Positions 27,501 to 35,749 of a DNA stretch of 64,000 nucleotides are shown piece after piece. Positions within the stretch are counted from its first letter, which is position 1, and every line of letters starts with the position of its first letter. The DNA comes from Pseudomonas sp. WS 5079 (GTDB lineage Bacteria; Pseudomonadota; Gammaproteobacteria; Pseudomonadales; Pseudomonadaceae), in contig NZ_JAAQWN010000005.1 in the NCBI RefSeq assembly GCF_012985465.1, positions 124,001-188,000 on the forward strand. Reading direction: 5' to 3'. The notes beneath the pieces are model-generated. The model had not been told where the DNA came from. It saw only the letters and a program-made list of their open reading frames with translations, and made no database searches. Made by a program: the position numbers and the translations under genes.

Positions 27501-27953
27501 CTGGGCGGCGGCCCGGAAATCAACCTGCGCCTGCCGGCGTTGATTCCCGAGGACTACCTGCCGGATGTGCATGCACGGCTGATCCTGTACAAGCGCATCG
27601 CCTCGGCCACCGACGAAGAAGGCCTCAAGGACCTGCAAGTGGAGATGATCGACCGCTTCGGCCTGTTGCCGGAACCGACCAAGAACCTGGTGCGCCTGAC
27701 CCTGCTCAAACTGCAGGCCGAGCAACTGGGGATCAAGAAGGTCGACGCCGGGCCGCAGGGCGGGCGTATCGAGTTCGAAGCGCAGACGCCGGTAGACCCA
27801 CTGGTCCTGATCAAGTTGATCCAGGGCCAGCCCAACCGCTACAAATTCGAAGGCGCCACGCTGTTCAAGTTCATGGTGCCGATGGAACGTGCAGAAGAGC
27901 GCTTTAATACATTGGAGGCGCTGTTTGAGCGCCTCATCCCGAAATCTGCTTGA
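24504..27953 (+). CDS. mfd: Transcription-repair coupling factor Mfd
   Basis: Mfd pushes stalled RNA polymerase off damaged DNA and recruits UvrA. The 1149-residue protein has a UvrB-like N-terminal module (about 10-330), the CarD-like polymerase-binding domain (about 480-570, VVHIDHGVGRYLGL), a RecG-type translocase with Walker A GDVGFGKTEVAMR (near 630) and DEEH box (near 731), then helicase domain 2 with the QLHQLRGRVGRS motif and the C-terminal TRCF domain. GTG at 24504 (MPVLRLPLLP) gives the usual Pseudomonas length and has GGAG upstream; an extension further upstream is not coding-like. A 10-bp gap leads to the CsiV-like gene, likely co-transcribed. Confidence 0.97.
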   Translation: MPVLRLPLLPAQAGKQHWGNLPGAALSLAIAEAASAAKRFTLLLTADSQSAERLEQELSFFAPDLPVLHFPDWETLPYDLFSPHQDIISQRIASLYRLPELAHGVLVVPITTALHRLAPTKFLLGSSLVLDIGQKLDVEQMRTRLEASGYRCVDTVYEHGEFAVRGALIDLFPMGSKLPYRIDLFDDEIETLRTFDPENQRSIDKVQSIKLLPAREFPLQKDAVTRFKARFRERFDVDFRRCPIFQDLSSGITPAGIEYYLPLFFDETSTLFDYLPQDTQVFSLPGIEQAAENFWNDVRNRYEERRVDPSRPLLPPAELFLPVEDCFARLKNWPRVVASQQDVEAGVGRERFPAQTLPNLAIEAKASQPLQALSDFLGDFPGRVLFTAESAGRREVLLELLERLKLRPKTVDSWPDFVAGKDRLAITIAPLNEGLQLDDPALALIAESPLFGQRVMQRRRREKRADANNDAVIKNLTELREGAPVVHIDHGVGRYLGLQTLEIDNQAAEFLTMEYAEGAKLYVPVANLHLIARYTGSDDALAPLHRLGSETWQKAKRKAAEQVRDVAAELLDIYARRAAREGYAFADPKADYATFSAGFAFEETPDQQTTIDAVRADMLAPKPMDRLVCGDVGFGKTEVAMRAAFIAVHGGRQVAILVPTTLLAQQHYNSFRDRFADWPVTVEVMSRFKSTKEVNAAVADLAEGKIDIVIGTHKLLSDDVKIKNLGLVIIDEEHRFGVRQKEQLKALRSEVDILTLTATPIPRTLNMAVSGMRDLSIIATPPARRLSVRTFVMEQNNSTIKEALLRELLRGGQVYYLHNDVKTIEKCAADLAELVPEARIGIGHGQMRERELEQVMSDFYHKRFNVLIASTIIETGIDVPSANTIIIERADKFGLAQLHQLRGRVGRSHHQAYAYLLTPPRQQITGDAEKRLEAIANTQDLGAGFVLATNDLEIRGAGELLGDGQSGQIQAVGFTLYMEMLERAVKAIRKGEQPNLDQPLGGGPEINLRLPALIPEDYLPDVHARLILYKRIASATDEEGLKDLQVEMIDRFGLLPEPTKNLVRLTLLKLQAEQLGIKKVDAGPQGGRIEFEAQTPVDPLVLIKLIQGQPNRYKFEGATLFKFMVPMERAEERFNTLEALFERLIPKSA

Positions 27954-27963
27954 AGGACGCCCC

Positions 27964-28533
27964 ATGCGCCTGCTTCGTATCCTGAGCCTGTTGTTGGTGG
28001 TAGTTGCACCTTCGGCGTTTGCCGACAGCCTCTACCAGGTGGAAATGATCCTGATCCGCCAGAATGCGGAGCCGGTGATCAACAGCCGGCCAGCCCCGGA
28101 AGACTGGGCCGCCGGGGCGCCACGCCAAGGGATCGAGAAAATCAGCCCGCCGCGCCTGAACAACATCGTCGAGAAACTAAAGGCCAATGGCGACTACACC
28201 GTACTGCTGCACAAGGCCTGGGAACAGAACCTGGGCGAGCAGCCGGTGAAGGTGAAAATCACCGACGGCCAGGAACAGTTCGGCCAGTACCCCATCCAGG
28301 GCACCCTGGACCTGCAACTGGGGCGCTTTACCCGTATTGACGCAAGCCTGTGGCTCAACCAGTTCGACAACAACGGCAGCGTGATTGCCAGCGAACACCT
28401 GAGCCAGCCAGACGTGCGCACCAAGAACAACCAACTCAACTACCTGGACGGCGGCCACCTGGCCTTGCTGATCAAGATCACCTCCCTCACCGCCAAGCCA
28501 CCGAGCGCACCGCCGCCCGGCCTCGCGGACTGA
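27964..28533 (+). CDS. CsiV family periplasmic protein
   Basis: The 189-residue protein starts with a signal peptide (MRLLRILSLLLVVVAPSAFA) and continues DSLYQVEMILIRQ, the hallmark of the CsiV family, named for a peptidoglycan-binding cell-shape protein of Vibrio cholerae. Internal features are YTVLLHKAWEQ and GTLDLQLGRFTRIDASLWLNQ. The C-terminal tail is Pro/Ala-rich. It sits between mfd and the SNF2 helicase gene with short gaps on both sides. The family assignment is good, but function in Pseudomonas is unproven. Confidence 0.83.
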   Translation: MRLLRILSLLLVVVAPSAFADSLYQVEMILIRQNAEPVINSRPAPEDWAAGAPRQGIEKISPPRLNNIVEKLKANGDYTVLLHKAWEQNLGEQPVKVKITDGQEQFGQYPIQGTLDLQLGRFTRIDASLWLNQFDNNGSVIASEHLSQPDVRTKNNQLNYLDGGHLALLIKITSLTAKPPSAPPPGLAD

Positions 28534-28542
28534 TCCAGCGCC

Positions 28543-31236
28543 ATGCCCCTGACGCCCTCGCTGACCAAGCCCCTGGCCCCCTCCTGGGCCAACCGCTTCA
28601 AGGAACAAAGCCTGGAGCGCGGCAGGCGCTACGCCCTGGAAAACCGCGTGCGGATTGTCGAGTCGGGCGACAGCACCATCATCGCCAGTTGCGAAGGCTC
28701 GGGCGGCAATGTGTATCGCCAGACCATCTCTCTGCGCGAGTCGGCCAAAGGCACCTTGATCCTGGTGGACAGTCGCTGCACCTGCCCCGTGCACACCAAT
28801 TGCAAACACATCGCGGCGGTGCTGCTGCAGGTCCAGGAAACCCTGGCCTACCCGGCAGCGGCCAAGGATGCCGAACTGCTGGAGAAGCTGCAGGCCGTGC
28901 TGGATAACCGCGTGGTCCTGCCGCAAGTGGTGCTTGAGGACGTGCAGCCGATTCCACGGCTGTGGCTGGCCAGCATCGAGTTCAGCGCCTTTGAGCCGCG
29001 CAACGGCAAGATGCAGCGCTATATCCAGCACCGGGCGGCGCTGTCGTTCAATTACCTGGGCAATTACGTCAGCGGCCAGAAAAACGCCGATATCATCGTG
29101 CGCCAGGAAACCCAGAGCCTGCGGATCAAGCGTCACCCCGAGGTGGAACAAGGCTTTCGCGAACACCTGCGCCTGCTTGGCTTCAAGATCGCCACCCGCC
29201 AGAGCAAGGCCCTGCCGGAAAGCGCCGGCGAGTTGTTTGAGATGGTCAATGACAGCGCCTGGCTGAACTTCACCCTCAACGCCTCGCCGAGCCTGCGCGC
29301 TGAAGGCTGGGAGCTGCAGATCGATGAGGATTTCGGCTTTGACCTGAGCCCGGTCGATGACTGGTACGCCAGCGTCGATGAAGTGCCGGAGCGCGACTGG
29401 TTCGACCTGGAGCTGGGGATCATCGTCAATGGCGAACGGCTGAGCCTGCTGCCGATCCTGTTGAACCTGATGCGCTCCCACACCGAAATCCTCAACCCGG
29501 AAAAACTCGCGCGCCGTCGCGACGACGAACTGATCCTGGTGAACATCCCTGGCCTTCCCAACGGTGGCCACGGCCCACTGCAAGTCGCCCTGCCCTATGG
29601 CCGGCTCAAACCGGTGCTGGCGACCCTCGGCGAGTTCTACCTGCAAGAGCCCGGCACAACTACCTTGCGCCTGGCCAAGGCCGACGCCACTCGGCTCAAC
29701 CCGCTGGAAGACCTGCCCCTGCAATGGGAAGGCGGCGAGCAGATCCGCAGCTTTGCCCAGCGCCTGCGCGACATCAAGGACTTCACCTGCATCGCCCCCG
29801 AAGGCCTGAACGCCACGTTACGCCCCTATCAGCTCGAAGGCCTGAGCTGGATGCAGTCCCTGCGCCAACTGGAAGTGGGCGGGATTCTCGCGGACGACAT
29901 GGGCCTGGGCAAAACCCTGCAGACCCTGGCACATATTCTCAGCGAAAAAATCGCCGGGCGCCTGGACCGGCCGTGCATGGTGGTGATGCCCACCAGCCTG
30001 ATCCCCAACTGGCTCGACGAGGCCGCGCACTTCACCCCGCAGCTCAAGGTATTGGCGCTGTACGGTGCCGGGCGCAAGAAACACTTCGCCCAGTTACAGG
30101 ATTACGACCTGCTGCTGACCACCTACGCCCTGTTGCCCAAAGACATCGAGCAACTGGCCGCGCAGCCGCTGCATGTGCTGATCCTCGACGAAGCCCAATA
30201 CATCAAGAACCCCACCAGCAAGGCCGCCCAGGCCGCCCGCGAGCTGAATGCACGCCAGCGCCTGTGCCTGAGCGGCACGCCCCTGGAAAACCACCTGGGC
30301 GAACTGTGGTCGCTGTTCCACTTCCTGCTGCCGGGTTGGTTGGGCGATGTAAAAAGCTTCAACCGTGATTACCGCGTGCCCATCGAAAAACGCGGCAGCG
30401 ACGTGCGATTGCAACACCTCAACGGTCGGATCAAGCCGTTCCTGCTACGCCGCACCAAAGAACAGGTGGCCACTGAATTGCCGCCCAAGACTGAGATCAT
30501 CCACTGGGTCGATCTCAACGAAGCCCAGCGCGATGTGTACGAAACCATGCGCCTGGCCATGGACAAGAAGGTGCGCGACGAGATCACCCGCAAGGGCGTG
30601 GCTCGTAGCCAGATCATCATTCTGGAAGCGCTGCTCAAGCTGCGCCAGGTCTGCTGCGACCTGCGCCTGGTGAACGACGCCACCCCGCCCGCGCGCGGCA
30701 GCAGCTCGGGCAAGCTCGACAGCCTGATGGAGATGCTCGACGAACTGTTTGCCGAAGGGCGCAGGATTTTGCTGTTCTCGCAGTTCACCTCAATGCTCAG
30801 CCTGATTGAGATCGAACTAAAAAAACGCGGGGTCGCCTATGCCTTGCTGACCGGCCAGACCCGCGACCGGCGCACGCCGGTCAAGGACTTCCAGAGTGGC
30901 AGGCTGCAGATCTTCCTGATCAGCCTCAAGGCTGGCGGCGTGGGGCTTAACCTGACCGAAGCCGATACCGTGATCCACTACGACCCCTGGTGGAACCCAG
31001 CCACGGAAAACCAGGCGACTGACCGTGCGTATCGCATCGGCCAGGAGAAGCCGGTATTCGTCTACAAGATGATTGCCCGGGGCACCGTGGAAGAGAAGAT
31101 CCAGGCGTTGCAGCAAGAAAAGTCAGACCTGGCGGCGGGTGTGCTGGATGGTCGTACCACGGGCGACTGGAAGTTGGGCAACGAAGATATCGAGGCGCTG
31201 TTCGCGCCATTGCCCCAAAAGCTAGAGAAGCGTTGA
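28543..31236 (+). CDS. SNF2-family DEAD/DEAH-box helicase with SWIM zinc finger
   Basis: The 897-residue protein has an N-terminal SWIM zinc finger with C79, C81, C87 and H89 (CTCPVHTNCKH), a central domain of unknown function (about 120-420), and a C-terminal Swi2/Snf2 ATPase. The ATPase has Walker A DDMGLGKTLQTL, DEAQ box (near 549), SGTPLENHLGELWSLFHFLL, LLFSQFTSML and the final motif QATDRAYRIGQ. It resembles bacterial HepA/RapA relatives but is a different subfamily, defined by SWIM plus SNF2. It follows the CsiV-like gene by 9 bp. It probably remodels nucleic-acid-protein complexes; the biological role is not established. Confidence 0.9.
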   Translation: MPLTPSLTKPLAPSWANRFKEQSLERGRRYALENRVRIVESGDSTIIASCEGSGGNVYRQTISLRESAKGTLILVDSRCTCPVHTNCKHIAAVLLQVQETLAYPAAAKDAELLEKLQAVLDNRVVLPQVVLEDVQPIPRLWLASIEFSAFEPRNGKMQRYIQHRAALSFNYLGNYVSGQKNADIIVRQETQSLRIKRHPEVEQGFREHLRLLGFKIATRQSKALPESAGELFEMVNDSAWLNFTLNASPSLRAEGWELQIDEDFGFDLSPVDDWYASVDEVPERDWFDLELGIIVNGERLSLLPILLNLMRSHTEILNPEKLARRRDDELILVNIPGLPNGGHGPLQVALPYGRLKPVLATLGEFYLQEPGTTTLRLAKADATRLNPLEDLPLQWEGGEQIRSFAQRLRDIKDFTCIAPEGLNATLRPYQLEGLSWMQSLRQLEVGGILADDMGLGKTLQTLAHILSEKIAGRLDRPCMVVMPTSLIPNWLDEAAHFTPQLKVLALYGAGRKKHFAQLQDYDLLLTTYALLPKDIEQLAAQPLHVLILDEAQYIKNPTSKAAQAARELNARQRLCLSGTPLENHLGELWSLFHFLLPGWLGDVKSFNRDYRVPIEKRGSDVRLQHLNGRIKPFLLRRTKEQVATELPPKTEIIHWVDLNEAQRDVYETMRLAMDKKVRDEITRKGVARSQIIILEALLKLRQVCCDLRLVNDATPPARGSSSGKLDSLMEMLDELFAEGRRILLFSQFTSMLSLIEIELKKRGVAYALLTGQTRDRRTPVKDFQSGRLQIFLISLKAGGVGLNLTEADTVIHYDPWWNPATENQATDRAYRIGQEKPVFVYKMIARGTVEEKIQALQQEKSDLAAGVLDGRTTGDWKLGNEDIEALFAPLPQKLEKR

Positions 31237-31247
31237 TAGTTAGATAG

Positions 31248-31345
31248 CTATCGCGGGCAAGCCCGCTCCCACAGGGGGGGCTCACTGGGGCAGAGATTTT
31301 TGGTACCGCCACAAATCAAATGTGGGAGCGGGCTTGCCTGCGATG
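31248..31345. repeat. REPIN downstream of SNF2 helicase
   Basis: The left arm GCTATCGCGGGCAAGCCCGC and right arm TGTGGGAGCGGGCTTGCCTG face each other across about 45 bp, between convergent helicase and nagZ genes. Confidence 0.92.
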
Positions 31346-31359
31346 GGCGCAGCTCAATC

Positions 31360-32370
31360 TCATTCGATCAACTGCGCATCCCGAAGCGCGCCGAGCGCCG
31401 CCAACCAACGTGGGTGCTGCTTGTAGTCAGTCGACGCAATCGCCTGCCCACGCATACGGGCAATGCGCGCCGACGGCGTGACCTTCATGCGCTGGGCGGC
31501 ACTCAGGGCCAGCTCGGCGGCCGCACGGTCATTGCACACCAGGCCCATGTCGCAGCCAGCACTCAACGCAGCCTCGATCCGACTCGCCGCATCCCCCACC
31601 ACATGGGCACCGGCCATGGACAGGTCATCACTGAAAATCACCCCGTCGAACTGCAACTCGCCGCGCAGAATGTCTTGCAGCCAACGGCGCGAGAAGCCGG
31701 CCGGTTGGTTATCGACCTGCGGGTAGATCACGTGGGCCGGCATGACCGCGGCCAATTGCTTGCTCAGGCGCGCAAAGGGCACCAGGTCGTGGGTGCGAAT
31801 CTGTTCCAGGCTACGTTCATCATTGGGAATGGCGACGTGGGAATCTGCCTCCGCCCAGCCATGCCCCGGGAAGTGCTTGCCGGTGGCGGCCATGCCGGCG
31901 CTGTTCATACCCCGGATAAAGGCGCCGGCCAGCAGCGCTGCACGTTCGGGATCACCTTCGAACGAACGCGTGCCTACGACGGCGCTACGCTGGTAGTCGA
32001 GGTCCAGCACGGGGGCGAAGCTCAGGTCCAGGCCAACTGCCAGTACTTCCGTGGCCATGACCCAGCCACACTGCTCGGCCAGGTATTCGGCGTTCGGATT
32101 GTCCGCCAGCGCACGCATGGCCGGCAGGCGTACAAACCCCTGGCGCAGGCGCTGGACCCGACCGCCTTCCTGGTCGACGGCCAGCAGCAGGTCCGGGCGC
32201 ACCGCACGAATGGCGGCGCTCAATTCCCGCACCTGGCGCGGATGCTCGATATTGCGCGCAAAAATGATCAGGCCGCCCACTTCAGGCTGGCGCAACAAGT
32301 GGCGATCTTCAGCTGTCAGCCAGGTGCCGGCGACGTCCACCATCAAAGAGCCTTGCAGGGCAGCAGTCAT
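31360..32370 (-). CDS. nagZ: Beta-N-acetylhexosaminidase NagZ
   Basis: NagZ is a cytoplasmic glycoside hydrolase family 3 enzyme that removes GlcNAc from anhydro-muropeptides during wall recycling, feeding the AmpR/AmpC beta-lactamase signal in Pseudomonas. The 336-residue protein has the GH3 motif KHFPGHG (165-171), the catalytic dyad D176 and H178 and nucleophile D249 in IFSDDLSMAG. AVDQEGGRVQRL is also typical. It lies 140 bp downstream of psrA on the same strand, an arrangement I recall from P. aeruginosa. Confidence 0.96.
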   Translation of the reverse strand: MTAALQGSLMVDVAGTWLTAEDRHLLRQPEVGGLIIFARNIEHPRQVRELSAAIRAVRPDLLLAVDQEGGRVQRLRQGFVRLPAMRALADNPNAEYLAEQCGWVMATEVLAVGLDLSFAPVLDLDYQRSAVVGTRSFEGDPERAALLAGAFIRGMNSAGMAATGKHFPGHGWAEADSHVAIPNDERSLEQIRTHDLVPFARLSKQLAAVMPAHVIYPQVDNQPAGFSRRWLQDILRGELQFDGVIFSDDLSMAGAHVVGDAASRIEAALSAGCDMGLVCNDRAAAELALSAAQRMKVTPSARIARMRGQAIASTDYKQHPRWLAALGALRDAQLIE

Positions 32371-32510
32371 AAATTTTCCTTGAATGACGCGCGCACCCCG
32401 CCGCTTCGCCAGGTCGAGCCGGGCAAGGCGATGGGGTGCGGGTAACTAGTTGAAATCGGCATGGGCGGCTAGCTTAGCGGATGCAAGCGGTTGCGCCCAG
32501 ACGCCAGTGG

Positions 32511-33218
32511 CTAAACCTTGGCCGCCACCGGTACGGACTTGCTGCGCGGGCGCAGTTGGGCGGCCGCCATGGCCGGGTCGGTAACACCGCTTTCAGCGCG
32601 CATGCCAGCGGCCAGGAACGGCACCATCAGGCGCATGACCTGCTCGATGGAGGTGTTGACTCCAAAATCGGTCTCGGCGATGGCGCGCAAAGCCTTGATC
32701 CCGGACATGCTGAACGCCGCTGCGCCGAGCATGAAGTGCACGCGCCAGAACAATTCGATAGGCGGAATACGTGGCGCCGCCTCGTTGACCAGCAACATAT
32801 AGCGACGGAAGACCTTGCCGTACATGTCTTCGAGGTAACGGCGCAAGTGGCCCTGGCTCTGGCTGAAGGCCAGGCCCAGCAGGCGCATGAAGATCGACAG
32901 GTCGTTGCCGCTGCGTGGCTGCACCACCAGGGCTTGTTCGACGAGGATTTCCAGCAGGTCTTCCAGGCTCGGCTTATTGTCGGGCTTGGCTTGGCGCCGC
33001 TCCAACTCACGGTCGAGGCTGATGCAGAACGGCCCCAGAAAACGTGAGAAGACGGCCTGGATCAGGGCTTTTTTCGAGCCGAAATGATAGTTCACTGCCG
33101 CCAGGTTGACCCCGGCTTTGCTCGTGATCAGGCGCAATGAGGTTTCAGCAAATCCTTTTTCCGCGAACAACTGCTCGGCAGCATCGAGAATGCGTTCAAC
33201 GGTTTCCGACTGGGCCAT
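32511..33218 (-). CDS. psrA: TetR-family fatty-acid regulator PsrA
   Basis: PsrA senses long-chain fatty acids, represses itself and beta-oxidation genes and activates rpoS in Pseudomonas. The 235-residue protein begins MAQSETVERILDAAEQLF, with a helix-turn-helix (SLRLITSKAGVNLAAVNYHF, about 26-45) and a TetR_C ligand domain containing FWRVHFMLGAAAFSMSG. I start at 33218; an upstream ATG at 33236 adds six residues inside the operator region. Two PsrA-type operators lie directly upstream. The fadBA operon, a known PsrA target, is about 7 kb away on the same strand. Confidence 0.96.
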   Translation of the reverse strand: MAQSETVERILDAAEQLFAEKGFAETSLRLITSKAGVNLAAVNYHFGSKKALIQAVFSRFLGPFCISLDRELERRQAKPDNKPSLEDLLEILVEQALVVQPRSGNDLSIFMRLLGLAFSQSQGHLRRYLEDMYGKVFRRYMLLVNEAAPRIPPIELFWRVHFMLGAAAFSMSGIKALRAIAETDFGVNTSIEQVMRLMVPFLAAGMRAESGVTDPAMAAAQLRPRSKSVPVAAKV

Positions 33219-33233
33219 GGCTACTCCGCCTGA

Positions 33234-33260
33234 CAAACACTTGTTTGAAACATACGTTTC
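33234..33260. promoter_or_regulatory. Two overlapping PsrA operators upstream of psrA
   Basis: CAAAC-ACTT-GTTTG (33234-33247) matches the PsrA consensus [G/C]AAAC(N2-4)GTTT[G/C] exactly. A second match, GAAAC-ATAC-GTTTC (33247-33260), shares one base with the first, with centres 13 bp apart. They lie 15 bp before the psrA ATG, fitting the autorepression reported for P. aeruginosa and P. putida. Confidence 0.85.
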
Positions 33261-33419
33261 ACCTTGTGCAATGTCAAGCCTGCAGGTCCGTTTTCCGGCC
33301 GGGCAGTCACCCGATTCGCACCTATTTAATCACATCTTCAACGGCCTGTAGGCCGCGCTATCTCCGGGCTTTGCAAGGACCGACGGATGACCGTCCGGCG
33401 GAGTCGGCAAAAACGATGA

Positions 33420-33471
33420 TTGCCAAGCGCAGTTCACTGTATATAATCCCAGTCACTGTATAAAAAGACAG
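33420..33471 (+). promoter_or_regulatory. lexA promoter with two SOS boxes
   Basis: A -35 TTGCCA (33420-33425) and -10 TATAAT (33442-33447) with 16-bp spacing form a strong promoter. Two LexA boxes of the CTG-N10-CAG form lie at 33437-33452 and 33456-33471. The first covers the -10 element and the second the expected transcription start, so LexA would block polymerase directly. Confidence 0.93.
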
Positions 33472-33481
33472 AGCGATCAAC

Positions 33482-34090
33482 ATGCTAAAACTGACGCCAC
33501 GCCAAGCTGAGATTCTCGCTTTTATCAAGCGCTGCCTCGACGACAACGGCTATCCGCCGACCAGGGCAGAAATCGCCCTGGAGCTGGGGTTTAAATCCCC
33601 CAATGCTGCCGAAGAACACCTGAAGGCCCTTGCCCGCAAGGGCGCAATCGAAATGACCCCGGGCGCATCCCGTGGCATTCGTATCCCTGGCTTCGAAGCC
33701 AAGGCTGACGAATCGACGCTGCCGATCATCGGCCGGGTCGCTGCCGGTGCGCCGATTCTTGCACAACAGCACGTCGAAGAGTCCTGCAATATCAACCCGA
33801 CCTTCTTCCATCCTCGCGCCGATTACCTGTTGCGGGTCCATGGCATGAGCATGAAGGACGTGGGTATCTTCGACGGCGACCTGCTAGCCGTACACACCAC
33901 CCGCGAAGCGCGCAACGGCCAGATCGTCGTGGCCCGCATCGGCGATGAAGTGACGGTCAAGCGCTTCAAGCGCGAAGGCAGCAAAGTCTGGCTGCTGGCA
34001 GAAAACCCCGAGTTTTCGCCAATTGAAGTCAACCTGAAGGATCAGGACCTGGTGATCGAAGGCTTGAGTGTCGGCGTTATTCGCCGCTAA
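33482..34090 (+). CDS. lexA: LexA repressor
   Basis: LexA represses the SOS regulon and cleaves itself when RecA is activated. The 202-residue protein has an N-terminal winged helix ([19 protein letters not shown], then [13 protein letters not shown]), the cleavage site A88-G89 in [10 protein letters not shown], and the Ser-Lys dyad S123 (HGMSMKD) and K160 (TVKRFKR). Two SOS boxes precede it, giving autoregulation. It is followed after 10 bp by sulA, forming an SOS operon. Confidence 0.98.
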   Translation: MLKLTPRQAEILAFIKRCLDDNGYPPTRAEIALELGFKSPNAAEEHLKALARKGAIEMTPGASRGIRIPGFEAKADESTLPIIGRVAAGAPILAQQHVEESCNINPTFFHPRADYLLRVHGMSMKDVGIFDGDLLAVHTTREARNGQIVVARIGDEVTVKRFKREGSKVWLLAENPEFSPIEVNLKDQDLVIEGLSVGVIRR

Positions 34091-34100
34091 CGGAGGCATC

Positions 34101-34580
34101 ATGCAGTTCCCACATGCGCAACAACATACACAACTGCCACTGTTTGAGGCCTTTTTGGCCCAGCCGCTTGCACCTATCCTCAGCGAGACGGTGGAGTCCC
34201 CATGGACCGCCCCCGCCGAACCGGAGGTATTCAGTGAATTGTCGTTGCGTGGCGCTGCCGGGAACTGCCTGAGCTTGCTGGCGCCAATCCTGCGTGACCT
34301 GAGCGAGGAACAGGACGCCCGCTGGCTGACCCTGATCGCCCCGCCGTCCAGCCTGACCCAGGCTTGGCTGCGGGATGCAGGCCTGAACCGCGAGCGTATC
34401 CTGCTGCTGCAACCGCGCGGCACCCAGAGCGCCCAGCAACTGACCTGCGAAGCGTTGCGCCTGGGGCGTAGTCACACTGTTGTCAGCTGGCTGAACCCGC
34501 TGGGTGCTTCGGCCAAGCAGCAGTTGATCAGCGCAGCGCGCACGGGCGACGCACAAAGCTTGAATATTCGATTGGGATAA
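34101..34580 (+). CDS. sulA: Cell division inhibitor SulA
   Basis: SulA binds FtsZ and blocks septation during DNA damage. The 159-residue protein starts at ATG 34101 behind a strong GGAGG. The SulA core is recognisable: FSELSLRGAAGNCLSLLAPI, WLTLIAPP, LNRERILLLQP and ALRLGRSHTVVSWLNPL. It sits 10 bp after lexA with no promoter or SOS box of its own visible, so it is driven by the lexA promoter and induced with it. Confidence 0.92.
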   Translation: MQFPHAQQHTQLPLFEAFLAQPLAPILSETVESPWTAPAEPEVFSELSLRGAAGNCLSLLAPILRDLSEEQDARWLTLIAPPSSLTQAWLRDAGLNRERILLLQPRGTQSAQQLTCEALRLGRSHTVVSWLNPLGASAKQQLISAARTGDAQSLNIRLG

Positions 34581-34729
34581 GCCCGAGACTGACGCGCAAC
34601 GCGTTATCGGGAGTGGTACAGGTCGTCCGATTGCAGCCTGACGTCAGGTCAGTGCCTGCGATGGACGCAAGGCTTCTACAGAATTGAGAAGCCGATTGAA
34701 CATTTGAATCTTAAAAACGACAAACGGAC

Positions 34730-35005
34730 TCAGTGAAGAACCCGTGGACCGTCGTCTTTCTCTGGCTCACCTTCAGCCAGGCGCCCCGCCATCTGCACAC
34801 CCACGCTCAACATGGCTTTTGCCACTTCCACATGCTGGCCTTGCAGGAACGCCTTGGCGTCCTCGGAAAAGTCCAAAGTCACCAGAGAACCCTCGTCCTC
34901 AGCCCTGCGCAGCTCAATTCGGCCGTCGGGCAATTCAACAATTTCCAGAAAGGACGTTGGCATAAAAATCTGTTCTCCACGAAAGGCCGGCATTATATCA
35001 GTCAT
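34730..35005 (-). CDS. Conserved small protein of unknown function (PA3009-like)
   Basis: The 91-residue protein begins MTDIMPAFRGEQIFMPTSFL. I chose the ATG at 35005 because AGG stands 8 bases upstream and the sequence further upstream merges into a REPIN. It contains EIVELPDGRIELRRAEDEGS, then a helical part with VAKAMLSVGVQMAGRLAEGE. It looks like a cytoplasmic protein with a short beta sheet followed by a helix. From memory, an orthologue lies after sulA in P. aeruginosa. No function is known to me. Confidence 0.8.
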   Translation of the reverse strand: MTDIMPAFRGEQIFMPTSFLEIVELPDGRIELRRAEDEGSLVTLDFSEDAKAFLQGQHVEVAKAMLSVGVQMAGRLAEGEPEKDDGPRVLH

Positions 35006-35060
35006 CAACGCGGCCTCGCTCAGGATCTGAACAGCTTTCTTTACGGCTTGATGAATGGTC

Positions 35061-35142
35061 TGTAGGCGTTGGCTTGCCAGCGATAGCGCTCCGGCAGTCA
35101 ACTTGGCATTGCTCGGCAAGCTGGCTCCTACAGTGCCCTGCC
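35061..35142. repeat. REPIN between two small conserved genes
   Basis: Arms TGTAGGCGTTGGCTTGCCAG and an inverted partner ending GCAAGCTGGCTCCTACA face each other across about 35 bp. The left arm is somewhat degraded. Confidence 0.7.
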
Positions 35143-35144
35143 GC

Positions 35145-35666
35145 TCAGCACTCGTTCAAGCCATCCCGAAAGCGGATCGCCAGCTTCTTCAGCTCCTGGC
35201 GCCAGCTCTCCAACTCAGCCCGGCTCAGCGGCTCCGGCCCTTCTTCTTCCAGGCTGACCGCAACGATCAACGGCTGGGTCACATCGCCCTTGGGCTTGTG
35301 CGGCACACGCGGCGGCTGGAACAGCGCCGAATGGGCAGCCAACAAGCGAGCCAGCCAACTGTCAGGGCTGCGGGCCATTTCCACCAGCTCGGCCAACTCG
35401 GGGATGGCCATAGACTCGAGCACCTCACGGGTCAGGATATCCTCGGCCCGAGGCGCATTCGCCTGGGGCAGGCGATAGAAACCGGCAATTTCATGACACA
35501 ACCCCAGCAAAGCCCCATACAGATGGAACAAGGCCGACTCTCGCCCCGCCTGGACCAGCGCAATAGCATTCATCTCCTTCCCTTCCTCGGCACGACCAAG
35601 GGCTTCCAGGGACAAACCCGCGAAGTAAATTTTCTGGTTGGTACGGGTATAGAGTTCGTTGGCCAT
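35145..35666 (-). CDS. Conserved protein of unknown function (PA3010-like)
   Basis: The 173-residue protein begins MANELYTRTNQKIYFAGLSLE (start 35666; upstream in-frame Met codons lack support). It is mostly helical, with AFHLYGALLGLCHEIAGFY-like text (actual LFHLYGALLGLCHEIAGFY) and a C-terminal LESWRQELKKLAIRFRDG. It has no membrane segment or signal. From memory an orthologue lies between sulA and topA in P. aeruginosa. Function unknown. Confidence 0.8.
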   Translation of the reverse strand: MANELYTRTNQKIYFAGLSLEALGRAEEGKEMNAIALVQAGRESALFHLYGALLGLCHEIAGFYRLPQANAPRAEDILTREVLESMAIPELAELVEMARSPDSWLARLLAAHSALFQPPRVPHKPKGDVTQPLIVAVSLEEEGPEPLSRAELESWRQELKKLAIRFRDGLNEC

Positions 35667-35749
35667 GACGGCAGTCTCCACAACGACATAAACGTGATGC
35701 TGGCTGAACAGTGTCACGGATGAGACAAGCCCACTGCAAGCGCAAAACA

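Noticed and set aside
25440..27965. Long open frame of 841 codons on the minus strand opposite mfd
   Set aside because: It mirrors the high-GC third-position pattern of mfd, has no ribosome site and reads as low-complexity His/Gln/Ala-rich text. Mfd is certain.
34669..34693. Hairpin GGCTTCT/AGAAGCC after sulA, considered as a terminator
   Set aside because: No T run follows on either strand. It may be a processing or stability structure, but I cannot support a terminator.
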